A stretch of 64,000 nt of DNA from Anodontia alba (GCA_964016985.1 OZ024823.1:130654112-130718111), one strand, 5' to 3'. Positions 43,370 through 54,079 are shown, counted from the stretch's first letter. Translations and numbers: made by a program. The notes: generated by a model from the sequence alone, not told the origin.

Positions 43370-43545
43370 CCTGAAAATTGACATTTTTCTTATTTCTGGA
43401 AGATAACATATGTTGTGGGTACTCGATACAAGTGCCTCGGTAAAACATATGTTGTGGGTACTCATTAGAAGCGCCTCAATGAGGCGCTTCTAATGAGTAC
43501 CCACAACATATGTTTTCTTCGAGAAATCAGAAAAATATATGTCAT
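43370..43545. repeat. ACATATGTTGTGGGTACTC palindrome, with an extra left arm
   Basis: The perfect palindrome 43446-43514 has AACATATGTTGTGGGTACTC, ATTAGAAGCGCCTCAATGAG and its mirror. A diverged left arm (43408-43440, ACATATGTTGTGGGTACTCG) lies just before it, as if the arm were duplicated. Outer TTTTTCTTATTTCTGGAAGA and CGAGAAATCAGAAAAATAT extend the stem. Confidence 0.8.
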
Positions 43546-43864
43546 AATCTGGATACTCTTCTTAACTAGAGCTATGAAGTCCTTGTCCCAGGACAAGTAA
43601 ATTTAAATGTCTTACTTGTCCCCAAGGAAGTGAGACAAGTCGGACATGGTATTTCCAATATTGTTGCTCTCGCACAACCCTGGGAAAAGTCATGGAGCAA
43701 TTTTGGTGTCATTCCGCCCAGTGGTTTAAGAGAAGACAGCCTGACGGACGGACGGAAGGACAGACGGAAGCGTTCTCAATATCTCCATCGCAAAAAGCGT
43801 TGGGTTAATAAAATATTTAATTAAAATTTATGGTAGCCTCTGTACAGATATAAAGTATACTTAC

Positions 43865-44006
43865 CACCAGGATAGGTAGAAAGGTACACGTGGTATCTAG
43901 ACAGACTATTCTCCGTGTTAATAAATTTATCTGTCCAATCAGCATAGAATACAGTTGAATTGAGTACAAAGTCAATGTCTTTATCCCCCGTCAGCCGTTC
44001 TTTGAC
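43865..44006 (-). CDS. Exon 5: first half of FN3/Ig-like module 1
   Basis: The acceptor is AATTAATAG and the donor GGTG/GTAAGT, giving 142 nt that enters in phase 0 and leaves in phase 1. It encodes VKERLTGDKDIDFV, then FYADWTDKF, then SRYHVYLSTYPGG. The Trp in strand B and the Y-x-V-x-L-x-x-x-P-G-G ending are the first half of a beta-sandwich module; exon 6 supplies the second half. The single G left over completes a Gly codon with exon 6, consistent with the other modules. Confidence 0.88.
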
Positions 44007-44084
44007 CTATTAATTTCAAACGTGAAAATAATAATTTACTAGGACTAAAATCAGCATCATTATTAAGTCTTTCACTGCCACGGG

Positions 44085-44175
44085 CGATAATAATAGGCCT
44101 TTGCAAACATCATAGATCCAGATGAGACGGCTCATATGAGCCGTCTCATCTGGATCTACGCTGTTTGACATTCAG
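44085..44175. repeat. GAGACGGCTCATATGAGCCGTCTC perfect hairpin
   Basis: TTGCAAACATCATAGATCCA is followed by GATGAGACGGCTCATATGAG, CCGTCTCATCTGGATCTACG and CTGTTTGACATTC. A decayed AGCAGACGACAAATATTGTC element is next at 44230-44260. Confidence 0.8.
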
Positions 44176-44288
44176 TCTATCAACTTTCTGTATGAACTTT
44201 TTTTCAAGCGATAGTTTGTTAAAAAAGAAAAGCAGACGACAAATATTGTCTGAAATCTGACACCGAAAGAGTTAAACGAGAGACACCT

Positions 44289-44612
44289 ACAGTAAAACTT
44301 CAATGACTCGAACATCGACGGCTCGTTCACCATGGATAATTCGAACTCGTTTTCGAGTCTCTAGGAAATTCTTCCGATAGTTTAAGAATACGGATATTTT
44401 AGGCGAATTTTCTTATTTTATCATAAAAATGTACGTTGAGTGTACTTATCAGAATCGCCTCATCGATGTGATTCTAATGAGTGAACCCAACATACCATTT
44501 TTATAGATGACATCACCAAATTATCCATCCCCATTCGCCTCCTGATCTGGCGACATTATTAACCCCAGTGGCAAGAACTACCCATGTCTAGAACAAAATT
44601 CCATGGTCCCGG
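44289..44612. mobile_element. MITE family B, copy 4
   Basis: The left end TACAGTAAAACTTCAATGAC and body ATTCTTCCGATAGTTTAAGA are present. The centre is GTGTACTTATCAGAATCGCC, TCATCGATGTGATTCTAATG. The right terminal repeat is lost after ATTCCATGGTCCCG. Confidence 0.8.
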
Positions 44613-44667
44613 GTCTGCACTATTTACTTAAAAACTGCTTAAAAACTGGAAGATGGTTTAATTGAAA

Positions 44668-44781
44668 CTGTCTTAAATTAAATAAGTTTTCTTCTGTTGT
44701 CATTTCATGTCCTTCAATCCTTAACTGTCTTAAATTAAATAAGTTTTCTTCTGTTGTCATTTCATGTCCTTCAATCCTTAT
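44668..44781. repeat. Exact 57-bp tandem duplication
   Basis: Two identical 57-bp units starting CTGTCTTAAATTAAATAAGT and ending TCCTTCAATCCTTA. The period is a multiple of three, so the minus-strand frame stays open across both, but no protein family was recognised. Confidence 0.95.
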
Positions 44782-44899
44782 CCCGTGCTTATCATTGATG
44801 CAGTCTTTCCCGTGTGTTTTCCATATTTTCCATATTCCACGTTTTGTCCATGTAGTCGGCCACATCTGCGATTTGGGACCATTCAGACCATTCTAGCCC

Positions 44900-45140
44900 C
44901 GGGGTTATAAAACTTTTGTCATGCTCAACTCAGCTGAGCATGAAATTTATCCTGCTGATAAATCTCAAATTACTAACAAAGGCAAATTCTTTCTTGCTAA
45001 ACATAGCTGAGCATGAAAATTTCTCTGCTAATAAATATGAAAATGCCAACTATTGTTGGCATTTTCATATTTATTAGCAGAGAAAATTTCACGCTCAGCT
45101 GAGTTGAGCATGAAAAAAGTTTTATAACCTCGGGGCCTGG
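44900..45140. repeat. CTGAGCATGAAA hairpin element, copy 2
   Basis: CTCAACTCAGCTGAGCATGA, CCTGCTGATAAATCTCAAAT, then TTTCTCTGCTAATAAATATG, AAAATGCCAACTATTGTTGG, CATTTTCATATTTATTAGCA and CTCAGCTGAGTTGAGCATGA, ending AGTTTTATAACCTCGGGGC. The inner stem is perfect over about 40 bp per arm. Confidence 0.82.
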
Positions 45141-45184
45141 TTACTTTAAAAATCTCTAAAGCTGGTGTAAGGGTACGTAAACAT

Positions 45185-45955
45185 CCTCGTAAACTATATT
45201 GCTGTATATGTAGATTCTCAATAAAACCGAGTCTCCGATTTTCGTTCTTTTTGTGGGTTCTTTGTGTCCAAAGGCAACCGTTTAGATTTATTTTTATTTT
45301 AAGAGTGTTTTTGCGAACAGAAAAACAAAACAGTTTGTCGTCAGCAACAATTTCGGATATACGCTGTAAGTAAAAGAAATAAAGTAATTTCCAGTCGCCA
45401 CATGTCGTAACTATCTTGATCGAAAACAACACCATCAAAGAAACATGGCAAGTAAGTGGCGGGGGTTTAAAGGAAACGTCCTTTAACCTTGTTAACGAGC
45501 TTAGCAAAGTCGTAGCAGACGACATTCTAATGTTGTTTTATCGTTATAATTTTTCATCGAAAAATAAGACATGGCATTTCATGTGAATCGTCTGCGAAAA
45601 AACACAAAAAGAAACATAATCAAAATGTCGTCTGCTGCATTAGTGATTAGCACTTTCAGGGATACATTTCAAGGAGAAAAGCACTCTTAGCTGAGCGCTT
45701 TTGCTCCCCTTTGCTAAAGGAGACTATTCCAACAGAATGTATTAGCATTTGGATGCCTTCTTAAAAGGATGCGCACAGGCAGGAAAACCATTTTTTCTTT
45801 CAAGATCAGCCTCCTTATAAAGGGAGGAAACTATTTCCAGGTAGAGGGATCCATTTGAGAGCCAAGGACCTACACAGCAGACACATAACGTTAAAACAAC
45901 GTTGATGAATCAATGTTGAATCGACGTTGTTTCAAAACTGTGTGCCTGCTGGCTT
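45185..45955. repeat. Cluster of four repeat fragments
   Basis: 45185-45300 is a reverse copy of the GGAAACAAAG repeat. 45500-45650 has GTAGCAGACGACATTCTAAT and AATGTCGTCTGCTGCATT. 45675-45855 holds parts of the GGAAAGAATTTGCT hairpin. 45868-45955 is the AACGTTGATGAATCAATGTT short inverted repeat. The 165-codon frame over the first part is not a gene. Confidence 0.6.
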
Positions 45956-46078
45956 CAGCTAAAATGCGTGAACACTAAGCGACGAACAAGAAATGAACAA
46001 AAAGTTGCCAATATAAGTAACGCTGCGACAAAATGTGACAGCAGGACAACACGCCGGTAGGTAAAACGGTTCACTAAC

Positions 46079-46218
46079 CTGTCTACCAAGTAATTTGGTA
46101 GATTTAGGAGGTGTGGAATATATCATAACTCCGGGACTCTTGAATACAGCAAACTCATTGGCACTATACCATGCCCTCACAAACACAGAGTATCTGTTCC
46201 GCTCTGAAAGTTGTTTCC
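46079..46218 (-). CDS. Exon 4 of modular extracellular protein gene
   Basis: The acceptor is GATCACAG and the donor AGACAG/GTTAGT, giving 140 nt that enters with two bases and leaves in phase 0. It encodes KQLSERNRYSVFVRAWYSAN followed by a segment ending PPKSTKLLGRQ. The alternating hydrophobic run RYSVFVRAWYS looks like the late beta-strands of an FN3-like module. The longer open frame around it (45959 to 46429) is only low-complexity intron read-through and is not part of the gene. Confidence 0.83.
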
Positions 46219-46415
46219 CTGTGATCAGAAAAAAAAAACAACAAAAAACAATAAAAACCTTCAAGACATGGAAGGCGAAGACAGAATAAAAAGAGTAATG
46301 GCAATCCACAATCACATATGAAAAGGGAAGACAGAAGGGATTACAGATGGAAAGAAAAGACAAAAATAAGTCAATGGAATAGAACACAAAATATGCAGTA
46401 TAAAAGACTGACAGA

Positions 46416-46670
46416 CATAACGAAAACACGCCTATTCAAATATATAGAAAATTTCACCTCCAAAAACCGAAAATTTTCAGATAAAAACTCTTATATTTTT
46501 CATATTTCTGCTAAAAACATAGAATGTGGGTACTCGTTAGAACCGCCTCGCCGAGGCAGATGTTTTGAGCAGATATAAGAACAATAATGTATACCCCTGT
46601 AAACCCCAGTTTTTCTATATAAAAGAGGGGTTAAAGGGGGTCAAAATTATATAGGCGTGTTTTCGTCATG
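46416..46670. mobile_element. Family A hairpin MITE, copy 7 (right palindrome arm deleted)
   Basis: The ends are CATAACGAAAACACGCCTAT and ATAGGCGTGTTTTCGTCATG. After ACTCGTTAGAACCGCCTCGC the matching arm is gone (CGAGGCAGATGTTTTGAGCA). The deletion spans most of one arm, as expected from hairpin resolution. Confidence 0.86.
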
Positions 46671-46904
46671 GAAATAACAGAACAAAAAAAATATACACAC
46701 ACAAAACAACATATTTTAAAAACTGAAAAGGTTTGAAAATTCACTAAAAATTGCATACCCCTCAGTGTACATGTATAACTTTATAATCACAATATACCGT
46801 AAGACGGGACATGGGTTATACATTGCATAAAACGTTAACGTAATATATTATCTATTTAACCCGCTTTCTTTCTCTTCTAGGACAATTCTTAACCCTAACA
46901 TGGC

Positions 46905-47015
46905 TAATAAAACTGCAGCAGACAATTTGCATGAAATGTCAAGCCTTATTTTCTCTGAAAAATAAAATAAATTAAAACGAAATTCGTCTGCTATAGGTCT
47001 GATTAGCCCTGTAAG
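46905..47015. repeat. GCAGCAGACAATTTG...TCGTCTGCT repeat
   Basis: AACTGCAGCAGACAATTTGC, ATGAAATGTCAAGCCTTATT and CGAAATTCGTCTGCTATAGG: one arm plus the far end. Confidence 0.55.
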
Positions 47016-47339
47016 GGTTAGCTCTTTTAGATGCGGGCGCTTGTAATTTCTTCTACTTTGACTTTATTTCAGTTTTATTTGTCATGCAAGTGTCACTTCT
47101 GAATACTTTTGTGCCACGTATGAAATGACTTAAGAAATTAATTTCTAAGCTCTTGCATATATGGTATGAAAATGTCAATAGCTTGTAGCAAATGAATGAC
47201 AGTTCATCTGAAAATGCTCTTTGTTGCATTGCTTCATCTAACAGTACAATAACGAACAATCAACAATACAAAAACAAAAAATGTTTGAAAATAATCTCCA
47301 TGCAAATACTGTATTTTCTCAAAGTATTTGGCCAGATAG

Positions 47340-47416
47340 ACCTGATCAAACAGTGTTGACACAGATCAGACGCCGCATTCTGCGGCGTTTGATCTGTGTC
47401 TACACTGTTTGCCACA
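47340..47416. repeat. GCAAACAGTG / GACGCCGC hairpin, copy
   Basis: GATCAAACAGTGTTGACACA, GATCAGACGCCGCATTCTGC and GGCGTTTGATCTGTGTCTAC, ACTGTTTGCCA. Confidence 0.8.
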
Positions 47417-47774
47417 CATCCATTCCTCTTGGCATCATTGGTAGGCTATGTTCTGTGATAATGACTCTTCCTGGACACCATCTATACTCTTTTACATATC
47501 AATGGGTAGTAAAACGGACTTTTTAGGGCAAGTATGGTATGAAGTTAATAATAAGTGTTCAAATATTTGAGGTAACAACAGTATGACATTTAAGATGACG
47601 GTGAATCTGTCATGTTTTCTATTTGTCTTATCAGTTTCCGGAAATAATAACAGCGACCTCTGGCGATGACATAATAGGGAAACAAAGAAAACATTTTAAT
47701 AGTTTTTTAAATTATTATTCGGATAAGAAATAATTGCTAAAATCAGAAAAAAGAGACTCCAGAAACAGTGAAAC

Positions 47775-47855
47775 GATACCAATCATTCTCGTAGGTGACA
47801 TGTCCTTGCCACCAATATATATACTGATCCTTAAAACAAATGCAATAACTCTGAT
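47775..47855 (-). CDS. Exon 3 (81 nt, possible cassette exon)
   Basis: A strong acceptor (poly-T then TTTGCAG) opens an 81-nt segment encoding DQSYCICFKDQYIYWWQGHV and a tail ending ENDWYR. The entry phase matches exon 2. The only donor that keeps phase with exon 4 is TATC/GTTTCA, which is weak; a better-looking GTATCG three bases upstream would break the frame. The length is a multiple of three and the flanking introns are both phase 1, so skipping it would also keep the frame. It may be an alternative exon, or the 3' border may be misplaced. Confidence 0.6.
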
Positions 47856-47919
47856 CTGCAAAAAAAACAAACAAAAAACTAAATAACTTATTTTACAATG
47901 GAGCTAAAGTATACATGCA

Positions 47920-48300
47920 CTAAATTTCCTTAAGGTTCACGTGATTATCATTGACCAGTGAAATCAAATGGCGCGTTTCTACGAAATCCAGGCAACGGTA
48001 ATTTATAATCGCACAATTCTCGTCCCTGTGACGTCAGAGAGCTGTGTAAAAAGGGTTATCTGTAAAACCTGAACTGGGATATTAGCAAATAGTGCCGACC
48101 TAGATCAAACGCCAATCAAGGTCTGCACTGTTTGCTTAAATTACGTTAAAGGTTAGATGAAACAGTCTTAACTCCCCGTTCAGGACCATTTTCCCAGGCT
48201 ACACTCAGAGACAATCGGCTGACCAGTGCTATCAGGGCTTTGTTTTTCTATAGCAATAACAATTTGTCTACACATGTTGCTTAATTAACTGTTCCACAAT
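47920..48300. repeat. Dispersed repeat with CRE-like TGACGTCA, copy 1
   Basis: ACGTGATTATCATTGACCAG, GCGTTTCTACGAAATCCAGG, CCCTGTGACGTCAGAGAG, GGGTTATCTGTAAAACCTG, a decayed GCAAATAGTG hairpin, then AGGACCATTTTCCCAGGCTA. The same order and spacing recurs at 59895-60260. Confidence 0.82.
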
Positions 48301-48309
48301 TTCTTACAT

Positions 48310-48720
48310 GGTGAGGAACAAATAAATCCGTTTTACCAACAGTTGATTTATATGCAAGTTTATCACACCGGGTCAGTTTTAAAAATCATAAGGTATTGGT
48401 TTTTGTTTAGTTTACCATCTAGTAGTGTTATGTTTCTTTTCTGGGTCAGTATATCAATTTTTCAACGGAATATTCTAAGGGGACCCCAAACTGTGCTCTG
48501 GATAAGGCATAAAGGCTAAAAACAACAAAGAGGAATAACTCAGAAATAACAATGCATAAGTTATCGTTCGTGCACTGAATGATTTCCAAATTATAAACCG
48601 GAGTCTACAGACTGATGGGCGCAAGAGTCTTCGATATACCCCATGAATATTTCGGTCGGAAAAAAAAGTAATTCCCTCAGTTCAATTTAGATACTATTGC
48701 ATTCGTACAAATGAGCCTGT
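48310..48720. other. No recognisable feature
   Basis: Intron sequence between the CRE-containing repeat and family A copy 8. Nothing could be supported. Confidence 0.4.
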
Positions 48721-48734
48721 GACATGGCTTTAAA

Positions 48735-49012
48735 CATTACGTAAACACGCCTTTTCAAATATATTGAAAATTTGCAGCCGAAAAAAGGAAAATTTTCAGG
48801 TAAAAAATTCTGATATTTTTTCACATTTCTGATCAAAACATAGATTGTGGGTACTCGTTAGAACCGCCTCGGCGAGGCGGTTCTAACGAGTACCCACAAT
48901 CTATGTATTTTAGCAAAGTAAGAAAAATAATGTATACCCCTGTAAACCCCAGTTTTACCATATAAAAGAGGGGTTTAAGGGGGTCAAGATTATGTAGGCA
49001 TGTTTTCGTGAA
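48735..49012. mobile_element. Family A hairpin MITE, copy 8
   Basis: The ends are CATTACGTAAACACGCC and GGCATGTTTTCGTGA. The central palindrome at 48838-48904 is perfect with tip GCCTCGGCGAGGC. Confidence 0.88.
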
Positions 49013-49119
49013 GACCCAGCAAAATATGAAATGTTCTACATCATCTATACAAAGTAAGTATTTTCAGCATTGTCAAAAAATAGAAACTGTAGATTGGGGA
49101 AACAGTTTGGCTTAACGCT

Positions 49120-49255
49120 AAGCATGTTTGGTAAAAAAAAAATGCAGCAGACGACATTTTGAAATATTTTTTCTTATTTTCCCAGAACATAGGTTTGACA
49201 TTTCATGCAAATTGTCTCCTTTGACGTCTGACGAAATTGTCCAGGAAGTGGTAAA
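49120..49255. repeat. CAGCAGACGACATTTTGAAA repeat, half copy
   Basis: TGCAGCAGACGACATTTTGA, TTTTTCTTATTTTCCCAGAA, TTTGACATTTCATGCAAATT and GTCTCCTTTGACGTCTGACG. The right arm is mostly missing. Confidence 0.65.
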
Positions 49256-49754
49256 GGTTAAACACCAGCAATGAGTTGTCTTGTATCACTTATATTGCGG
49301 AAATTTTAAGAATATTAGAACAAGAATCTATCTGAATCTGAATTGATTCTTTAAATGTTCTTGAACGGATACTCACCATGATCTGAGGATATTTTTACTC
49401 ATGGTATGGCCCCGATGCAAAAAAAAAAAAAAAAAAAAATGCCGAAATCATTTTAAAGATCAGCAATAATTTGCTCTTCTATTTAATGCTATATATTGTA
49501 TTTTAAACAACATAGTGCAAACTGTCAAACACATGCTTGGGCGATCTATTTGCTTTAATCACGTCCCTTTAAAATGATTTTATATGACAGATATTGGTAA
49601 CAAGAGTCAAATAGTGTTGAAAAAAAAATGTCAGAATTTCAATCCCATCAACAAATCGAATGGAATAATTTTGTTGGATGAGACATTTGTTTGAAATTAT
49701 TGTGGCCTTTATTAAAAGCTGAGATCATCATACTGATCATATCAACTTGATTAT

Positions 49755-50010
49755 CAATCTGGGCCCAGTTGTTCGAAGCGTCGTTAGCTTAACGAACTCG
49801 TTAAGGGTCATTTTGTTAACTGTTTTAGCAGATTCAATATACAATATTCTGATATTTTTTTGCTGAAAAAATGTGAGTAGCTTTTGCACTGCAAAAGCTA
49901 CTCACATTTTTTCAGCAAAAAATTCCAGCATATTTGTGTATCACTCGATTTAAATTTTAACGAATCGTTAACTAACGACATCGTTAGCTTTGAACAACTG
50001 GGCCCTGATT
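49755..50010. mobile_element. CCCAGTTGTTCAAAGC element (family J), copy 4
   Basis: GGGCCCAGTTGTTCGAAGCG, AACGAACTCGTTAAGGGTCA, GTGAGTAGCTTTTGCACTGC and AAAAGCTACTCACATTTTTT, GCTTTGAACAACTGGGCCC. The central palindrome is perfect. Confidence 0.9.
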
Positions 50011-50954
50011 TTAGTTCCAGAATTATAGACACGTAATGCCAACAACCGAGGAACTGACCAGACAACTTGTTAACTCTTCGATTAGTCTGGAAACCATAGA
50101 AACGTAACGTGAACAGAAAAAGTCCTGATTAGACTACGCACTGTACTAACTCAACGACTACTCTGAGTGTTAAAGAAACCTAATGTGAACAGTGAAGGTC
50201 CTGATAAAGACTGCGTGCATTATGCAAAAGCTGAATCGACCTATCACTGGTCACTGCATATGCCACAATTTCAAATTGAATATGTCCTTTACCTAGTCGT
50301 CTGATTGGACGCTGACACAAGCTGTATTCTCGCGTGATAACAAAATGTTCATCAGATCATGTCTACACAAAAATACACAATGAGGTAGGATTAGAAAATA
50401 ATATACAGTCACAAAATTCGGACCCTGTGATTAAAAAAATACAAACAAACAAAAAAAAAAAAAAAAACACGTTTTCATCTTCTTGATTCTCGACAGTTTT
50501 CTGAAAGGACGGCATTTGCGCATTCTTCCTGGAAAACTCTGTTACGTCATATCCTACTGCTACGTCATACCCTTTCGACTAATCAAAATCTCGGAATACG
50601 CCATATCATATTGACTAATCAAAAGCTCGGAAGTTCACAGAACACGTGAGATGAAGCACTGACCAATGACAATCTGTACACACACCATTGACCTGTCAAA
50701 ATCGGTCTAAACTAGAACACAAGGAGAACGGATAAGAAAATAATGCACTCACTGATATTGGCCGAGTCGAACGACGTTTAACGGGCCTTGCAGTAAATGG
50801 AAGTGTTTAAGTCGATCTGTAATAGGACCCGTATAAACTGTTAAGCTACCAGATGCATTATCAGTCAAAGTTCAATATATTTTAATATCGAATTAAGACA
50901 GGGACAGTAGGCCATTTTATGTAGAGCAACAACAAGAAAATATCTAACTAAGAA

Positions 50955-51185
50955 AACTGGGCCCAGTTGTTCAAAGCTAACGACATCGTTAATTAACGAT
51001 TCGTTAAAATTTACGCAAATATGCTGAAATTTTTGCTGAAAAAATGTGAGTAGCTTTTGCAGTACTCACTTTTTTCAGCAAAAAATATCAATATATTGTG
51101 TATTGAATCCGCTAAAACAGTTGACAACATTACCCTTAACGAGCTCGCTAAGCTAACGACGCTTTGGACAAGTGGGCTCTGAGCA
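50955..51185. mobile_element. CCCAGTTGTTCAAAGC element (family J), copy 5
   Basis: GGGCCCAGTTGTTCAAAGCT, GTGAGTAGCTTTTGCAGTAC and TCACTTTTTTCAGC, GCTTTGGACAAGTGGGCTC. Ten or so bases of the right palindrome arm are deleted. Confidence 0.85.
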
Positions 51186-51189
51186 ATAT

Positions 51190-51780
51190 CCTAACATACA
51201 AACAAATTGCGTGAAGTAACTGCATGTTGATATGTTAACACATTAACGCCTAATATTCCATATGATGGACCTTGGTTAAGTACTGCAGAGCAGATCAGAC
51301 GTCACATAAAGGACATACAGCTTGCCGTGGCATTAGCAATTTACAATAACGAAAACTTTCTATGTAACACATCTTTAAAATGTAATGTACCCTTCCAACT
51401 ACATGATGGAAGAAGCAATCTAGCTTTAGTGCGTTACTAACCCGAATTTGTAGAACCGTAAATAAATATACAGCATGGTGCAATGCAATGTAGGTGTACC
51501 GAAAATATCAATTTTCGAAATAATGTGGCAAGGAAAAATAGTCATGATTTTTCGTATATATAAATGTATCCATAATAGTACACCTATGTAAATTGTACAT
51601 TCCTTGGCCATACCAGTTGATGTCTAAAGTCTTCTGGGTAAATGGACGTAGTTCCTAATCAGACGCCGTATTATTTTCTCATGCATGTCTGTCCAAATAC
51701 TTAGAGTTATTTCCTTACTCTATGGCTGTTTGCAGAATTAAAACAGACTGTCGATAAGGCTGTAATCTGAGAATGCATAT
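51190..51780. other. No recognisable feature
   Basis: Intron sequence between element copies. The short frames on the minus strand here show no protein pattern. Confidence 0.4.
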
Positions 51781-51784
51781 AATC

Positions 51785-51895
51785 CCAGCTAGCATTCTAC
51801 ATAAATCTACATCGGGCCGTCATCGGCCCGTCAGCTACCCTGACGGGCCGATGACGGCCCGATATAGATTTACGTAGAATGCTGACTGGGAATGT
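51785..51895. repeat. GACGGGCCGAT hairpin, copy 3
   Basis: CCCAGCTAGCATTCTACATA, AATCTACATCGGGCCGTCAT, CGGCCCGTCAGCTACCCTGA and CGGGCCGATGACGGCCCGAT, TAGATTTACGTAGAATGCTG, ACTGGG. It is almost a full perfect hairpin of about 50 bp per arm. Confidence 0.88.
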
Positions 51896-52034
51896 TCTAT
51901 TCTCTACAAAGTAGGTCACTCATATTATGTTTCATTTCGTCGGAAGAAAGTATTATATCGAAATGATTTTATAACCTTGCAAGCATGTACCTGAAGGGAA
52001 AAAGAAACGCTCTCTGGGGAGGCAAGTCGTCTGT

Positions 52035-52170
52035 CAAAATTGGTTTGCCCGTCTTCTTAAAAGGGATCTACACTAAAAGGAAAGAATTAGCAACTTCTTT
52101 CCTTTTATAGTAGACCCCTTTTCAGTAGGGGATTGATGTACAGGAAAGCAAACAGGAAGTTACATAAGTT
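52035..52170. repeat. GGAAAGAATTTGCT hairpin element, copy
   Basis: GTCTTCTTAAAAGGGATCTA, CACTAAAAGGAAAGAATTAG, TTCTTTCCTTTTATAGTAGA and CCCCTTTTCAGTAGGGGATT, GTACAGGAAAGCAAACAGGA. Confidence 0.75.
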
Positions 52171-52404
52171 GTTTTCCTTTGGAATAAAAGGGGCAAACAT
52201 ACCAAGTGTACCAAGTCCCCTTTATGTACCATCGTGCACTTTTATTGTTATTTTTTTTTCTTTCATCAACAGATAATGAAGTATGCTGGATTGTCCCAAT
52301 AAGGCCCTATTTCTTAAAGGCTTAGTTATGCTTAAAAATTCTGGCAAAGATCAGCTGATTTATTAATTAAAGCTTAGCACATTGGTTAAAATTTTCAGCC
52401 GAGG

Positions 52405-52545
52405 GTGAACTGAAACATTTTTATTATTTTTCCCAGGTTTTGACATTTCATGTAAATTGTCTCCAAAGTAAACTATTTTCAAGAAATGACAAATCCTGTT
52501 TTCTAGGAAAAATAAGAAAAATATTATCAATTTGTCGTGTTCTGG
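52405..52545. repeat. CATTTCATG...GTCGTGTTCTG hairpin, decayed
   Basis: TTTTGACATTTCATGTAAAT, TGTCTCCAAAGTAAACTATT and AAGAAATGACAAATCCTGTT; the TATCAATTTGTCGTGTTCTG end is altered. Confidence 0.55.
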
Positions 52546-52573
52546 ATTCGCCCAAAGAGAGGTAAAGATTACT

Positions 52574-52852
52574 CATCACGAAAACATACCTATATAATTT
52601 TGACCCCCTTAAACCCCACTTTTATATAGTAAAACTGGGGTTTACAGGGGTATACATTATTTTTCTTATTTTGGCCCAAAAGATAGATTGTGGATACTCG
52701 TTAGAACCGCCTCGCCGAGGCGGTTCTAACGAGTACCCACAATCTATCTTTTGAGCAAAAATAAGAAAAAATATCAGTTTTTTTATCTGAAAATTTTCAA
52801 GTTTTTGGAGGTGAAATTTTCTATATATTTGAATAGGCGTGTTTTCGTAATG
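52574..52852. mobile_element. Family A hairpin MITE, copy 9
   Basis: The ends are CATCACGAAAACATACCTAT and ATAGGCGTGTTTTCGTAATG, in inverse orientation. The core uses AGATAGATTGTGGATACTCG instead of ACATAGATTG, and both arms changed together at the outer positions (AATCTATCTTTTGAGC). Confidence 0.88.
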
Positions 52853-53384
52853 TGTAACACTATCCATTAGTCTTCTGTTTAATGAATATTCCTTAGAGCA
52901 AAATGTGTACTTTACTTTTTTTTGCTGTGAATTTAATAAGCCACGTCGAGTGAAAAAGTGCTTTACGGCAACCGCGGACAGCAGACTGATCAGATTCTGC
53001 ACTGCCCACTAAACGAATGATAGGCTCCTGAAGAATACCGTAATAACCCTAAGTATTCAGACAGAGAGGCCTGAGCAAACAAAATAAGATCCGGCCCAGT
53101 TCAGCACCTATTAACACATCTGCAGGTAGTAAAATGGGCGTGTTCAAATTTTAGGACAAATATGGTAAGGAGTTATGGTATTCCAGTAATTAGATGTGAT
53201 ACGGTACATCGGGAAAACACACAAAGAGCCCTCATCAGCCTTTGCAAATGGATAGGATTCTCTGGGCTCTACCTTGAACACACGTTTTCTAATGGCATAG
53301 ATCAGATCCATATTTCTCAAGGCACGCAACATCAGAAAAGGGTCCTTTTATCATATGATGCCCAATGCACAAAAAGGCCCTTAT

Positions 53385-53470
53385 ATAATTTGCGGACAAC
53401 GCAGGCCCCTGATCAGCCTGCGCATTTGCACAGGCTGATCTGGGCCTTCGTTGTCCGCTTATAGAATCAA
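53385..53470. repeat. GATCAGCCTGCGC hairpin, copy
   Basis: TGCGGACAACGCAGGCCCCT, GATCAGCCTGCGCATTTGCA, CAGGCTGATCTGGGCCTTCG and TTGTCCGCTTATAGAATCA. A decayed copy follows at 53510-53580. Confidence 0.75.
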
Positions 53471-53725
53471 GGGATAATGTAGTATATGTCGACGAACAGA
53501 GAATGATCAAAGCACTGAAGCGCACGCTCAGCTGACCTTCGCTGTTCGCATATGGCATAAGGTCATTTTGTCCACGTTGCGAATCACATGAAAACAACGA
53601 AAAGCATCCTTGTGTCTTGATCATGATAAACGCTGATAGCGTACAGAATCACTGGTTAATGTTTACTAAATCGCCCGACAAAAAAAGGCCCTGGTCATAT
53701 TGTGCGGATGCGCAGTGACCAAAAC

Positions 53726-53961
53726 ACCACGAAAACATACCTATTTAATTTTGTTCCCCTTAAACCCCGCTTTTATATAGTAAAACTGGGATTTACAGGG
53801 GTATACATTATTTTTCTTATTTCTGCTCAAAAGCATAGATTGTGGGTACCACAATCTATGTTTTGAGCAGAATATGAAAAATATCAGAATTTTTACCTGA
53901 AAATTTTCAGTTTTTGGTGGTGAAATTTTCAATATATTTGAATAGGCGTGTTTTCGTAATG
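53726..53961. mobile_element. Family A hairpin MITE, copy 10 (short palindrome, inserted in another repeat)
   Basis: The ends are CCACGAAAACATACCTATTT and GGCGTGTTTTCGTAATG. The central palindrome is cut to CATAGATTGTGGGTACCACA, losing the GCCTC tip. Outside, TATTGTGCGGATGCGCAGTG and GTGCGCGCGGATGCACAGGC are two parts of a GATCAGACTGCGC-family element. Confidence 0.85.
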
Positions 53962-54079
53962 TGTGCGCGCGGATGCACAGGCTGGTCTAACTGTTAGGAT
54001 TTGTATACGGCTGAGGTTCCATTTCTTGCGTCGCGCATCATGTTTATTAAGGCTCCAACATTATCATTTTAACGCTCTA

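Noticed and set aside
45028..45525. 165-codon minus-strand frame
   Set aside because: It runs through the CTGAGCATGAAA hairpin and a GGAAACAAAG repeat copy, so the frame is chance.
45959..46429. 156-codon minus-strand frame around exon 4
   Set aside because: Only 46079-46218 has splice borders and matches the gene's phase; the rest is low-complexity intron.
51295..51611. Overlapping minus-strand frames of about 60 codons
   Set aside because: They overlap each other, lack splice sites in phase with the gene and show no protein pattern.
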